DNA of 62,367 nucleotides from Xanthobacteraceae bacterium (GTDB lineage Bacteria > Pseudomonadota > Alphaproteobacteria > Rhizobiales > Xanthobacteraceae), in the NCBI GenBank assembly GCA_019752575.1, contig JAIELW010000012.1:1-62367 (forward strand). The letters run 5' to 3'. A model generated the notes under the pieces. The model was not told the origin of the DNA, did not search any database, and was given only the letters and a program-made list of their open reading frames with translations. This document shows, in pieces, positions 33,371 to 42,189 of this stretch; positions within the stretch are counted from its first letter, which is position 1; each line of letters begins with the position of its first letter. The position numbers were made by a program, and so were the translations under genes.

Positions 33371-34147
33371 CTAATAGCCGAATTGCTCGTTCAGGATGCG
33401 CTCGTCGAGGCTGTGGCCGGGGTCGAACAGCATTTCGACCGTGGAGTGCGTGTCCATGCGGGCGGCAACGCGCACGACCGAGCGGACCTCGAAATGGTCG
33501 GCCACCGCGTTCACCGGGCGCTTGTCCTGCTCGAGGATTTCGATCTCGATGTCGGCGCGGTCGGGCACCAGCGCGCCGCGCCAGCGGCGGGGACGGAACG
33601 GGCTGATCGGGGTGATGGCAAGGAACGGAGCGGCAAGCGGCAAAATGGGGCCATGGGCAGATAGATTGTAGGCGGTCGAACCGGTCGGGGTCGCGACCAG
33701 CATGCCGTCGCAGATCAACTCCTCCATCCGCACCTTGCCGTCGATATGGATGCGGAGCTTCGCCGCCTGGTACGACTGGCGCAGCAGCGAAACTTCGTTC
33801 AGCGCGGGCGCGCGGTGGACTTTGCCGGAAGCGTCGGCCGCTTCCATGATCAGCGGGTGAATCTTGCTGCTCTTTGCGACCGCAAGGCGCTCACGCAAGC
33901 CGTCCTCTTTGAACTCGTTCATCAGGAAGCCGATGGTGCCGCGGTGCATGCCGAAAATCGGCGTACCGGAGTCGCGGAACTTGTGCAGCATCTGAAGCAT
34001 GAAGCCGTCGCCGCCGAGCGCGATCACGACGTTCGCTTCCTCCGGCGAGACATCGCCATACGTTTTGGCGAGGCGCACGCGCGCGGCTTCGGCGTCGGGC
34101 GAACTGCTCGCGACGAAAGCGATCTTGTCGTAGCGTGAGGCGGTCAT
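33371..34147 (-). CDS. nadK: NAD kinase
   Basis: NAD kinase phosphorylates NAD to NADP. The 258-residue protein has the signature GGDG at residues 45-48 and the second motif '[15 protein letters not shown]'. 'TIGFLMNEF' matches the substrate loop in which an Asn-Glu pair is conserved. The gene lies about 110 bp upstream (in its direction) of the response regulator start; the two are separated by a gap rather than coupled. It is divergent from cutA. Confidence 0.92.
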   Translation of the reverse strand: MTASRYDKIAFVASSSPDAEAARVRLAKTYGDVSPEEANVVIALGGDGFMLQMLHKFRDSGTPIFGMHRGTIGFLMNEFKEDGLRERLAVAKSSKIHPLIMEAADASGKVHRAPALNEVSLLRQSYQAAKLRIHIDGKVRMEELICDGMLVATPTGSTAYNLSAHGPILPLAAPFLAITPISPFRPRRWRGALVPDRADIEIEILEQDKRPVNAVADHFEVRSVVRVAARMDTHSTVEMLFDPGHSLDERILNEQFGY

Positions 34148-34180
34148 TGGGTAGCGCTGGTTCGCAAAGGAAGTTGGGCA

Positions 34181-34522
34181 ATGGAACGGCCGGTTCTCGT
34201 CTATACGACCTATCCTTCGCTTGTCGAGGCAGAGCAGGCTGGACGGTTACTGGTCGAAAAAGGCCTTGCAGCCTGCGTAAACATTCTGCCCGGGATGCGC
34301 TCGATGTGCCGTTGGCAAGGCAAAATCGAGAACGCGGACGAAGTCGTGATGATCGTGAAGACGAAAGACGCGCAGAAAGACGCGGTCGCGTCGGAAGTGA
34401 AACGCGGTCATTCCTACGACACGCCGGCGATCCTGTTTTTGCCGACGGAAGGCGGCGAAAAGAATTACATCGACTGGATCGTTTCCGAATCGAACGGGCA
34501 GGGAATTTCGATCAAGGTCTGA
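34181..34522 (+). CDS. cutA: Divalent-cation tolerance protein CutA
   Basis: A 113-residue CutA1 family protein, the usual length. The conserved opening '[13 protein letters not shown]' and the segment '[21 protein letters not shown]' are intact, as is the end 'YIDWI'. CutA forms stable trimers and has been tied to copper tolerance, with its molecular role still open. It starts 33 bp from the divergent nadK. Confidence 0.9.
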   Translation: MERPVLVYTTYPSLVEAEQAGRLLVEKGLAACVNILPGMRSMCRWQGKIENADEVVMIVKTKDAQKDAVASEVKRGHSYDTPAILFLPTEGGEKNYIDWIVSESNGQGISIKV

Positions 34523-34529
34523 TCGAACG

Positions 34530-34556
34530 AAAAGGGCCGGTTTTTGGACCGGCCCT
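34530..34556 (-). terminator. Terminator of btuB
   Basis: A perfect 9-bp stem (AGGGCCGGT / ACCGGCCCT) with a TTTTGG loop. On the minus strand it is followed by TTTTCGTT and lies about 7 bp past the btuB stop. On the plus strand it sits 7 bp after the cutA stop. Confidence 0.8.
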
Positions 34557-34562
34557 CGCCGT

Positions 34563-36458
34563 TCAGTAGTTGATCTGCGGCGCGAGCTCGCCGAATTTCA
34601 TTCTCATGCCGATGTAGCCCGTCGCTCCGTTTGCGCGATACGAGAAAATTTCCTCGTAGCGCTCGTTCAGGAGATTCTCGCCGCGAATGTAGAACTGCGT
34701 ATTCGGCGTCGCCTGATAGCTCAAGATCGCGTTGACGAGTGTGTAGCTGTCGAGCGAGACGCGCGTCGCCGGGAAGCCGATGAAGGCATCGTCGGCCATC
34801 TTTCCGTTATGAGCGACAATGACGCTGGCCTGGGTCTTGTTGTCTGGCAGACGGAAGATGGCGGCGAAGCTCGCGGCATTCTTCGGGCGGCGGATTTCCT
34901 CGATGCCCGCAGGCGTTTCCGCGTGCGTGTATGTGTAAGTGGCTTCGAACGTCAGCCAGGAATAGGGATTGTACTTGCCGGTGAGTTCGACGCCACGGCG
35001 CTTCGAGATTCCGGCCGCGTTGATCGCAGTGTTGCCGAAGCCGGTGATGGCGTTGTCGGCATCGACCGAAAAGTAGGTGATGTCGGCCACGAGAAGTCCG
35101 TTCAGGAAGGTCTGCTCGACACCGATGTCCCAGCCGAGTGAAGTTTCGGGTTTCAGGTTCGGGTTGCCTATAAAAGTCAGGCCGAATCCGAACTGCTGGA
35201 AGAACGTCGGCAGGGTGATACCGGTGCCGACGCTCGAGTGAATGCGCGTGCCGGACGCGAATTTCTGCGAACCCGCGACGCGCCACGTCGTGTAATCCTG
35301 AAACACGTCGTGAAAGTCGTGGCGCACGGCACCGGAGATTGTCAGGCCGGTCGCGAAATGCGCGATCTGTTCGAAAGCAAGGCCGGTACGCTCGCGCTCG
35401 GCGGTGACGCCGCCGCTCAGGAAGCTTTCGGTCTTCCAGTCCAGCAAGAAGGTCGAGGTGTGCTGCACGCTGCCGATGTTGTAGTTGAAGATACCTTTGT
35501 AGTCGGCGCCGTTGCCCGAGGTATTTGTTTCGCGGAACGTGGAGAAACAGGTCGGACAGGTCGATGTCAGATCTTCCTTTCGCAAGTAATAACCGAAGCG
35601 CTGGACAAAAAATCCGTCGAGCGAGCGCGTATTCAGATTGATGCGCGCGTGCGTGTTCTGCTGTGTGTCCTGCGCATAAGCGTCGGGCAGCGGCACCATG
35701 GTTTCGGGGTCGTACTGCACCTTGCGGTCGGTGTGCCGGATCACACCTTCGATGTTGATCTGCTCCGAAATATCGACACCGAGTTTGGTGTTGACGATGA
35801 AGGCGCGGTGGCCGTCGCGTTCGCTGCCGAAGCGTGAAATATTGTAGCCGTCGGTGTCGCGGCGCTGCACGCTGAACGTGCCATAAAACGGACCGTTCGC
35901 GCCGCGTAAAGTTGTGCTGAGGAGCGAGCTGTTCTGCGTACCCAACTCGGTACGTGTCGTGAGTTGAGGCTTTTTCAAACCGCGGCCGGTGAGGGTGTAG
36001 ATCGCAATCACGCCGGACTGCGCGTTGCCGCCGTAAATGCCGGATTGCGGGCCGCGGACGACTTCGATGCGTTCGACGTCGTCGATCAGAAAATCCGCGA
36101 AATCGAAGTCGCCGCCGTCGAGCCGGCCGACCGGCACATCGTCGATAAGCACTTGAATCTGGCTAGCGCCTGCGCCGCGTATGCGAACCTGGGTAAGCCC
36201 GCCTTTATTGCCGTTGGCATTGCTGACGTGCACGCCCGGCACGGTGCGAAGCGCGTCCGCGAGCGTTTCGACGCCGCGTGCGCGCAACTCGTTTCCTTGC
36301 AGCACGGTGACGCTTGCGCCGACGCGATCGGCGGGCTGCGGCACTTGGTTTGCCGAAATGACGGTTTCGGGCAGGGCGGTGGTCTGCGCCTGTGCCGCGG
36401 AGAATGAGAAAGGAAGTGCGATCAGCGCGAGTGCGCGCGCACCTGAAAGTCGAAACAT
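34563..36458 (-). CDS. btuB: TonB-dependent vitamin B12 receptor
   Basis: A 631-residue outer-membrane receptor. A signal peptide (residues 1-26, ending AQAQ) is followed by the TonB box region ETVISANQVP and the plug domain ('GVETLADALRTVPGVHV', 'VRIRGAGASQIQVLIDD', 'IEVVRGPQSGIYGGNA'), then a 22-strand-type barrel. The C-terminal phrase 'GYIGMRMKF' is not the usual aromatic end, though a Tyr is last. The cobalamin riboswitch directly upstream gives strong evidence that the cargo is a corrinoid. The start at 36458 has a GGGG site; the longer reading frame upstream crosses the riboswitch and is not used. Confidence 0.9.
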   Translation of the reverse strand: MFRLSGARALALIALPFSFSAAQAQTTALPETVISANQVPQPADRVGASVTVLQGNELRARGVETLADALRTVPGVHVSNANGNKGGLTQVRIRGAGASQIQVLIDDVPVGRLDGGDFDFADFLIDDVERIEVVRGPQSGIYGGNAQSGVIAIYTLTGRGLKKPQLTTRTELGTQNSSLLSTTLRGANGPFYGTFSVQRRDTDGYNISRFGSERDGHRAFIVNTKLGVDISEQINIEGVIRHTDRKVQYDPETMVPLPDAYAQDTQQNTHARINLNTRSLDGFFVQRFGYYLRKEDLTSTCPTCFSTFRETNTSGNGADYKGIFNYNIGSVQHTSTFLLDWKTESFLSGGVTAERERTGLAFEQIAHFATGLTISGAVRHDFHDVFQDYTTWRVAGSQKFASGTRIHSSVGTGITLPTFFQQFGFGLTFIGNPNLKPETSLGWDIGVEQTFLNGLLVADITYFSVDADNAITGFGNTAINAAGISKRRGVELTGKYNPYSWLTFEATYTYTHAETPAGIEEIRRPKNAASFAAIFRLPDNKTQASVIVAHNGKMADDAFIGFPATRVSLDSYTLVNAILSYQATPNTQFYIRGENLLNERYEEIFSYRANGATGYIGMRMKFGELAPQINY

Positions 36459-36639
36459 GGATAACCCCCAATGACTGTTCTGGAAGTCACGGAGGCGCGC
36501 GAAATCGCGAGGCGTGGCGCCTCGTTCATTCCGATAGCCTGTTCGAGATGCAGCCCCACCTGCGCCTCCGCAACGGTTCACGTCTTCACGTGTCACCGCT
36601 GCGGAAATCCGCACCGATCGCACGCCCCGCGCGCCGGTA

Positions 36640-36840
36640 GGGTGACTGATGCGGTCGGTCTCCTGGCTCGCGGGTCTCGGCTCTTGCTCCGCCTTCCCAG
36701 ACTTCCGTCCAGTGGCACTTGAAGCGAGAGCTACCGCTTACAGTTGCGGGGGCAGCTACGGATTCGGACCTCGAAACGCGATCCTTGACCGTATTCCCAT
36801 GTTCGTTGCGGCTTTCGCCGCGCGGAACACCGTCATCAGC
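36640..36840 (-). promoter_or_regulatory. Cobalamin riboswitch
   Basis: On the minus strand the leader of btuB holds the conserved cobalamin riboswitch core in order: GCTGCCCCCGCAACTGTAAG, then GCCACTGG, then GGGAAGGCG, and the B12 box AGCCAGGAGACCG near 36651-36663. It would reduce btuB expression when adenosylcobalamin is bound. The rest of the 36459-36936 gap (36459-36640 and 36840-36936) has no gene visible. Confidence 0.93.
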
Positions 36841-36936
36841 TTTCATCTAAACGCGGAGACGGCGGGAGAGTCAATTCTCCGCAAGACAAGCAAAGAGCGG
36901 CGCGCGAAAATCGCTGATTCATCTTGGGGGGACTGA

Positions 36937-37371
36937 ATGAAGAAGAGGGCGGGCAGCGGTGTCCCCGGAGACGTCGCGAAAGTGTTTCGCGCCTATCCCG
37001 CCAAGCTGCGCGGCAAGCTTATTGCGTTACGCAGGCTTATCCTGAAGACGGCGGCGGCGACCGAAGGCGCCGGTTCGCTCGAAGAAACGCTCAAATGGGG
37101 CCAGCCGAGCTATCTCACCAGCGAAACGAAAAGCGGCAGCACCATCCGCATCGATCGCGTGAAGGCCAGCGAAGAAAAATACGCGGTCTATTTCCACTGC
37201 CAGACCGATCTGGTCTCCACCTTCCGCGAACTCTATCCGGGGAAATTCGAGTATGAGAGCAACCGGGCCATCGTTCTAGACGCGAAAAAGAAGCCAGACG
37301 AGAAAGCGCTCGCGCATTGCATCGCGCTGGCGCTGACTTATCACGTGCGAAAAGCGAAGAAACGCGAATGA
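36937..37371 (+). CDS. DUF1801 domain protein
   Basis: A 144-residue protein of the DUF1801 (YdhG-like) family. The conserved segments 'RRLILKTAAATEGAGSLEE' and 'LKWGQPSY' are typical. The fold is known from structural work but the function is not. It is divergent from btuB, with the cobalamin riboswitch in the shared intergenic region. A bidirectional terminator follows. Confidence 0.82.
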   Translation: MKKRAGSGVPGDVAKVFRAYPAKLRGKLIALRRLILKTAAATEGAGSLEETLKWGQPSYLTSETKSGSTIRIDRVKASEEKYAVYFHCQTDLVSTFRELYPGKFEYESNRAIVLDAKKKPDEKALAHCIALALTYHVRKAKKRE

Positions 37372-37397
37372 AAAGGCCGCCGTTGCCGGCGGCCTTT
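37372..37397. terminator. Bidirectional terminator
   Basis: A 10-bp stem (AAAGGCCGCC / GGCGGCCTTT) with a 6-nt loop. It lies directly after the DUF1801 stop on the plus strand and 22 bp beyond the stop of the convergent MBL gene. Confidence 0.8.
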
Positions 37398-37418
37398 CCT
37401 GTTTCGATCTGACTTCGC

Positions 37419-38384
37419 TTACGCGCTGGCCAGGCGATAGCCGGTCGCGGTCTTCTCGATGCGGCCGAGCGCCGGGAACGGATAGTGGAAGCCCTGCACG
37501 CGGATCTTCTGCGCGGCGAGCATCTCGAAGGTCTTGCGGCGGGTTTCTTCCGCCTGCTTCGCATCCTGATCGAACTGCACGTGCCAGCCCGGATTGTTCA
37601 CGAAGAGCGCCGGGATGTTGGTCACGTCCGACTGGATGAAGAGCTTGTCGTTGCCCGACGAGAGCATGAACGAGGTGTGGCCCGGCGTGTGGCCGATCGT
37701 GGCCATCGCCATAAGGCCCGGCACGACTTCCTTGCCGTGCTGATACTGCGTGACCTTGTTCTTGAGACCGTCTGCGAAGACGCGCTTGACGTTCGCGAAC
37801 GCTGGCTTGCGGGCGTCGGGCGCTTTGTTCATCTCGGCTTCGTCGGTCCAGTATTTCCATTCCAGCGCGGGCACGTGGACCTGTGCGTTCGGATAGGTCG
37901 GGTTGGTGCCGTTCAGGAGACCGTTGATGTGGTCGCCGTGGAAGTGCGAGATCACGACGTCGGTGACTTTCGACGCGTCGATGCCGCCGGCCGCGAGGTT
38001 CTTCACGAAGTTGCCGACGTTCGGTGTCTTTTCGTTCGCCGCCGGGCCCATGCCGGTGTCGATGACGACGACGCGGGCGCCGTTGCGGAACGCAACCGGA
38101 TTGAACGGGATCGTTAGCTTTTCGGTGTCGAGCTTCGCAGCGGCGAGCGCTTTCTGAACTTCTTCCTTCGACTGGTTCAGGACGAAGCGGTCAGGCAGCG
38201 GGAAGGTGTTGGCGCCGTCAGTGGCAGCGACGACTTCGATCGCACCGACCTTGTACTTATTGAAGCCGGCGGACTGTGCGATTGCGGACGAGAAAAATCC
38301 TTCGAGGAAACTCGGCGCAACCGAAAGCGCGCCGACGGCAGCGGTGCTGCCCGCGAGAAGAGTGCGGCGATTTAATTCGGACAT
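37419..38384 (-). CDS. MBL-fold metallo-hydrolase, Tat-exported
   Basis: A 321-residue protein. The N-terminus carries a twin-arginine motif NRRTLLAG (Arg6-Arg7) and a hydrophobic stretch to about residue 38, so it is probably exported folded. The metal site HxHxDH is at His147, His149, Asp151 and His152, with the later GHTPGH motif near 230. The enzymatic role is open: lactonase, thioesterase and sulfatase members share this layout. The start at 38384 is set by the twin-arginine motif. It is a lone gene. Confidence 0.87.
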   Translation of the reverse strand: MSELNRRTLLAGSTAAVGALSVAPSFLEGFFSSAIAQSAGFNKYKVGAIEVVAATDGANTFPLPDRFVLNQSKEEVQKALAAAKLDTEKLTIPFNPVAFRNGARVVVIDTGMGPAANEKTPNVGNFVKNLAAGGIDASKVTDVVISHFHGDHINGLLNGTNPTYPNAQVHVPALEWKYWTDEAEMNKAPDARKPAFANVKRVFADGLKNKVTQYQHGKEVVPGLMAMATIGHTPGHTSFMLSSGNDKLFIQSDVTNIPALFVNNPGWHVQFDQDAKQAEETRRKTFEMLAAQKIRVQGFHYPFPALGRIEKTATGYRLASA

Positions 38385-38713
38385 AAGTTGCTCCCTGGGA
38401 TGACCCCGTTTTGGCCGAGGTTCTGGGTCCATTTTAGCAGGGATTTTATTGCGGCGATGCAACAGTACGTGCCTTATCTGCGCACGCGCCGCGCTGCGGA
38501 AAGAAGGCGAGCGGGGCTGGACCGGAATCGCCAGTTCCGCTTTTATCCGCCCTCCCGGCGCCCATTCAGTCCGGGTTCAGTCGCAAACCCGAACAAACTT
38601 CCTTCCGGAAGCCAAGACAGCCCGCAATTTCGCACCACGATGGCCAGCGCTATTTCGCACCGCACCGCGGAGCGGGCGCCGCGCCTGAGACGCCGAGCAG
38701 TGAAGGAACTCCC
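38385..38713. other. Intergenic region without recognisable features
   Basis: The 329-bp gap between the divergent MBL hydrolase and spermidine synthase fusion genes holds no supported ORF, RNA or clear palindrome. It contains a short direct repeat (ATTTCGCACC, near 38628 and 38651) and presumably promoters for both genes. Nothing else is seen. Confidence 0.6.
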
Positions 38714-41008
38714 ATGAGCGCGAAGAAGACCCCGAAGAAAAAAGCAGCCGAGGCTTTGCCGCTGGGAGTTTTGCTGCCGCTGTTCATGCTCGCGATCTTC
38801 GTCAGCGCAGCGCTTCTCTTCTTCGTGCAGCCGATGTTCGCGAAAATGGTGCTGCCGCGGCTCGGCGGCACGCCGGCCGTATGGTCGGTCGCGATGGTGT
38901 TTTTCCAGACCGTGCTTCTGGCCGGCTACGCCTATGCGCATTTTCTGACGAAGCATTTGCAGGGCCGTCAGGCCGTGATGATTCACATCGCGGTCATGCT
39001 GGCGGCAATTCTGTTTTTGCCGCTCAGCATAGCGAGCGGCTGGAATAAGGCTCCGGCATGGGGCGAAGCGTTCTGGCTACTCGGTTTGTTCACGGTTTCG
39101 ATCGGCCTGCCGTTCTTTGCGCTGTCCGCGAACGGTCCGCTCCTGCAGGCGTGGTTCGCGCGCACGGATCATCCGGCGGCGAAAGATCCTTATTTTCTGT
39201 ATGCCGCGAGCAACATCGGCAGCTTCCTCGCGTTGCTTGCCTATCCGTTCGCCGTCGAGCCGCTGACGCGCTTGCAGCAGCAGACCTTTGGATGGTCCGC
39301 GGGTTTCATTTTTCTCATCGTGCTGATCGCAGCCTGCGGCTACCTGATCTGGCACACGAAAGACCTGAAGGCGGCGAAGCCGTTGAAGGGCGAGAGTGCG
39401 GACAAGCCGACCTGGGCCGAGGCCGCGGTGTGGATCGCGCTCGCTGCGATCCCTTCCGGCTTGTTGATTGCCGTCACCAATCACATTTCGACCGACGTTG
39501 CGGCGGTGCCGTTCCTGTGGGTCGTGCCGCTCGCGCTTTATCTTCTAACCTTCGTGCTCGTGTTTTCGCGCTTCGCGCCTTATGTGCATCAGGTCGCGGT
39601 GATTGTGCAGCCGCTGTTCATCGCAGCGCTGATCGCGAGCCAAGTATTCGAGGGCTTCGATTCGATCTTCTGGATTTTGACGATCCACATCGCGGCGTTC
39701 TTCTTCACCGCGCTCGTCTGTCACGGCGAACTCGCGCGGCTTCGTCCGGCGCCCGCGCATCTCACCGAATTCTACATGTGGATGTCGGCCGGCGGCATGA
39801 TCGGCGGGATCGCGGCGGCGCTCGTCGCGCCGCAGCTTTTCAACTGGGTTGCCGAGTATCCGATCCTGATCGTGCTCGCGCTGCTGTGCCGCCCCGGCTG
39901 GGTGTGGCCGGACGGCCGCTATGCGCCGATCTTCTGGATCGTGCTTGCACTCGCCGCGGCGGCGGCACTCGCGCCCGCGTTCGGCTATCGCGTGCCGCTG
40001 CTCTCCGATCTTGCGCCGGGCAACTATACTTATATGAAGTGGGTGATCGGCTTCCTGCTGGTGGCGTCGATCCTGATCTCGTTCGACTCGGTGAAGTACG
40101 CCTATCTGATCGCGCTCTGCTTCCTCATGATCAAGGCCTACGAGAACATCGACTCGCGCACGCGCGCGACGTTGCGCAGCTTTTTCGGCGTGCACAAAGT
40201 CACCGACAGCTACGACGGCCGCTTCCGCGTGCTTTTGCACGGAACGACCATTCACGGCGCGCAGCGCATGATGACCAACGACTTCAAGCCGTACTCCGGC
40301 CGGCCGGAACTGACGACCTATTATTACAAGTCGGCGGCGATTGCGCAGGCGGTGGCGCAGACGAGGCTGAACAAGAACGGCCCGATCAATTACGCGGTCG
40401 TGGGTCTCGGCACCGGCACGCTTGCCTGCCACAAGCAGGAGAAGGATACGGTTCACTACTACGAGATCGATCCGACTACGATCGAGATCGCGACCAATCC
40501 CAAGCGCTATGGCTTCAGCTTCCTCGCGCAATGCGCGCCGGACGCGAAGATCACGCTCGGCGACGCGCGCCTCACCATCGCGGAGGCGCCGGACGGCAGT
40601 TACGATTTCATCGTGATCGATGCGTTCTCCTCGGACGCGATCCCGATCCACCTGATGACGAAGGAAGCGGTGGAAACCTACAAGAAGAAGCTCGCGCCGC
40701 GCGGCATTCTGGTCATGCACATCTCGAACCGGCACCTCGAACTTGCATCCGTCGTCGCCGGCATCGCGAACGCGAACGGCATGGTGGTCCGCACCCACAA
40801 CACGACCGACGGCGACGACGAAGTGAACGACGAGGACTACAAGTTCTCCGGCACCGTCACCGCAATCGTCAGGAAGCCGGAGGATTTCGGTGCGCTCAAC
40901 GAAGCGAAGCACTGGAAGGACGAGAAGGTCGATCCGGCGCAATGGGTCTGGACCGACGACTATTCCAACGTGCTCGGCGCGATGATCCGGCACTCAAGGG
41001 GGTATTAA
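38714..41008 (+). CDS. Fused MFS/spermidine synthase protein
   Basis: A 764-residue fusion. The first two-thirds (about residues 12-480) are highly hydrophobic with at least 11 membrane segments. The last third is a spermidine synthase-like methyltransferase fold with 'YAVVGLGTGTLACH' and 'YYEIDPTTIEIA' (SAM or dcSAM site) and 'FIVIDAFSSDAIP'. Such fusions occur in many proteobacteria and may couple polyamine-type synthesis to membrane transport, but the substrate is untested. It is followed by a long hairpin and then by the nonulosonate locus on the same strand. Confidence 0.87.
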   Translation: MSAKKTPKKKAAEALPLGVLLPLFMLAIFVSAALLFFVQPMFAKMVLPRLGGTPAVWSVAMVFFQTVLLAGYAYAHFLTKHLQGRQAVMIHIAVMLAAILFLPLSIASGWNKAPAWGEAFWLLGLFTVSIGLPFFALSANGPLLQAWFARTDHPAAKDPYFLYAASNIGSFLALLAYPFAVEPLTRLQQQTFGWSAGFIFLIVLIAACGYLIWHTKDLKAAKPLKGESADKPTWAEAAVWIALAAIPSGLLIAVTNHISTDVAAVPFLWVVPLALYLLTFVLVFSRFAPYVHQVAVIVQPLFIAALIASQVFEGFDSIFWILTIHIAAFFFTALVCHGELARLRPAPAHLTEFYMWMSAGGMIGGIAAALVAPQLFNWVAEYPILIVLALLCRPGWVWPDGRYAPIFWIVLALAAAAALAPAFGYRVPLLSDLAPGNYTYMKWVIGFLLVASILISFDSVKYAYLIALCFLMIKAYENIDSRTRATLRSFFGVHKVTDSYDGRFRVLLHGTTIHGAQRMMTNDFKPYSGRPELTTYYYKSAAIAQAVAQTRLNKNGPINYAVVGLGTGTLACHKQEKDTVHYYEIDPTTIEIATNPKRYGFSFLAQCAPDAKITLGDARLTIAEAPDGSYDFIVIDAFSSDAIPIHLMTKEAVETYKKKLAPRGILVMHISNRHLELASVVAGIANANGMVVRTHNTTDGDDEVNDEDYKFSGTVTAIVRKPEDFGALNEAKHWKDEKVDPAQWVWTDDYSNVLGAMIRHSRGY

Positions 41009-41025
41009 CCGGCGTCAATCGTTAA

Positions 41026-41066
41026 CGAGCGGGCTTTGGCCATCCGTTGTGGTCAAAGGCCGCTCG
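41026..41066 (+). other. Long imperfect hairpin upstream of the pse operon
   Basis: Two 17-nt arms (41026-41042 and 41050-41066) pair at 15 positions, with one G-T wobble and one mismatch and a 7-nt loop. There is no T-run, so it is not a standard terminator. It lies 74 bp before pseB. Its role (end of the upstream transcript, mRNA stability or leader element) is not known. Confidence 0.5.
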
Positions 41067-41139
41067 CCTTGCTATAGCCCCGTCTAACAGGCCCCGCCGC
41101 CGCGCCGGGCACCCTCAAGTCTTTGAAAATTCGAGGCGA

Positions 41140-42189
41140 ATGGAAGTGACGGCCGTTCATCGCAAATTTGACCGCCCTGCAATCGATATGTCCGGGAAAT
41201 CAGTGCTGGTCACCGGCGGCACCGGCTCATTCGCGCGAGCCTTCGTCGACACGCTTTTGACCAGGAATACGCCGCGCCGCCTCGTCGTGTTCTCGCGCGA
41301 CGAGCAGAAGCAGGACGCGATGGCGCGCGAGATCGCAGCCGCGCATCCGAAGCTTGCGGATCGCATGCGCTTTTTCATCGGCGATGTGCGCGATCTCTCG
41401 CGGCTCGAGCTCGCGATGCGCGAGGTCGACTATGTCGTCCACGCCGCTGCCATCAAAATCATTCCGATCGCGGAATACAATCCGTTCGAGACGATTCTGA
41501 CGAACGTGCACGGCGCGGAAAATGTCGTGAAGGCGGCGCTGCGCAACGGCGTGAAAAGAGTGGTTGCGCTTTCGACCGACAAGGCCGCGAACCCGATCAA
41601 TCTTTACGGCGCGTCGAAGCTCGCCTCCGACAAGATCATGGTCGCCGCGAACAATCTTTCCGGCACGCACGGCACCAGGTTCTCGGTGGTGCGCTACGGC
41701 AACGTCATCGGCTCGCGCGGCTCGGTCGTGCCGCTGTTCCAGAATCTCATCAATAAAGGCGCGAAGGCACTGCCGATCACCGATCCGCGCATGACCCGCT
41801 TCTGGATCACGCTGGAGCAGGGCGTTTCGTTCGTGCTGTCGTCGCTGGCGCTGATGAACGGCGGCGAATTGTTCGTGCCGAAAATTCCCTCGATGCACAT
41901 GACGGAGCTCGCGCGCGCGATGGCGCCGAACCTGCCGCACGAAATCGTCGGCATCCGTCCCGGCGAGAAGTTGCACGAGGTGATGATCACCGAGGACGAT
42001 GCGCGCGTGACGTTAGAGCTCGACGACCGCTTCGTGATCTGTCCGCAGGATTCGCATTGGCAGCGCGACCATCTGACTGCCGCCGGCGCGCGGCCGGTCG
42101 CGGAAGATTTCCGCTATTCGTCGGAAATCAACACCGAGTGGCTCGACGCCGCCCTGCTGAACGGGCTGATCGGCCGCAAGGCGGCATGA
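41140..42189 (+). CDS. pseB: UDP-GlcNAc 4,6-dehydratase (inverting)
   Basis: PseB dehydrates and epimerises UDP-GlcNAc, the first step of pseudaminic acid synthesis. The 349-residue SDR-fold protein has GGTGSFARAF (Rossmann motif, with Ala-Arg where PseB usually has Gly-Lys), the catalytic Asp147-Lys148 in STDKAA and Tyr156-x3-Lys160 in LYGASK. The start is at 41140 with GAGGCGA upstream; a later ATG at 41188 is possible. It overlaps pseC by four bases (ATGA), and a chain of overlaps continues through pseI. Confidence 0.9.
   Translation: MEVTAVHRKFDRPAIDMSGKSVLVTGGTGSFARAFVDTLLTRNTPRRLVVFSRDEQKQDAMAREIAAAHPKLADRMRFFIGDVRDLSRLELAMREVDYVVHAAAIKIIPIAEYNPFETILTNVHGAENVVKAALRNGVKRVVALSTDKAANPINLYGASKLASDKIMVAANNLSGTHGTRFSVVRYGNVIGSRGSVVPLFQNLINKGAKALPITDPRMTRFWITLEQGVSFVLSSLALMNGGELFVPKIPSMHMTELARAMAPNLPHEIVGIRPGEKLHEVMITEDDARVTLELDDRFVICPQDSHWQRDHLTAAGARPVAEDFRYSSEINTEWLDAALLNGLIGRKAA

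Noticed and set aside
39058-41025. Long plus-strand frame (655 codons) inside the spermidine synthase fusion
   Set aside because: Same-strand shadow in another frame. It is low-complexity and arginine-rich, whereas the fused protein has clear domains throughout.
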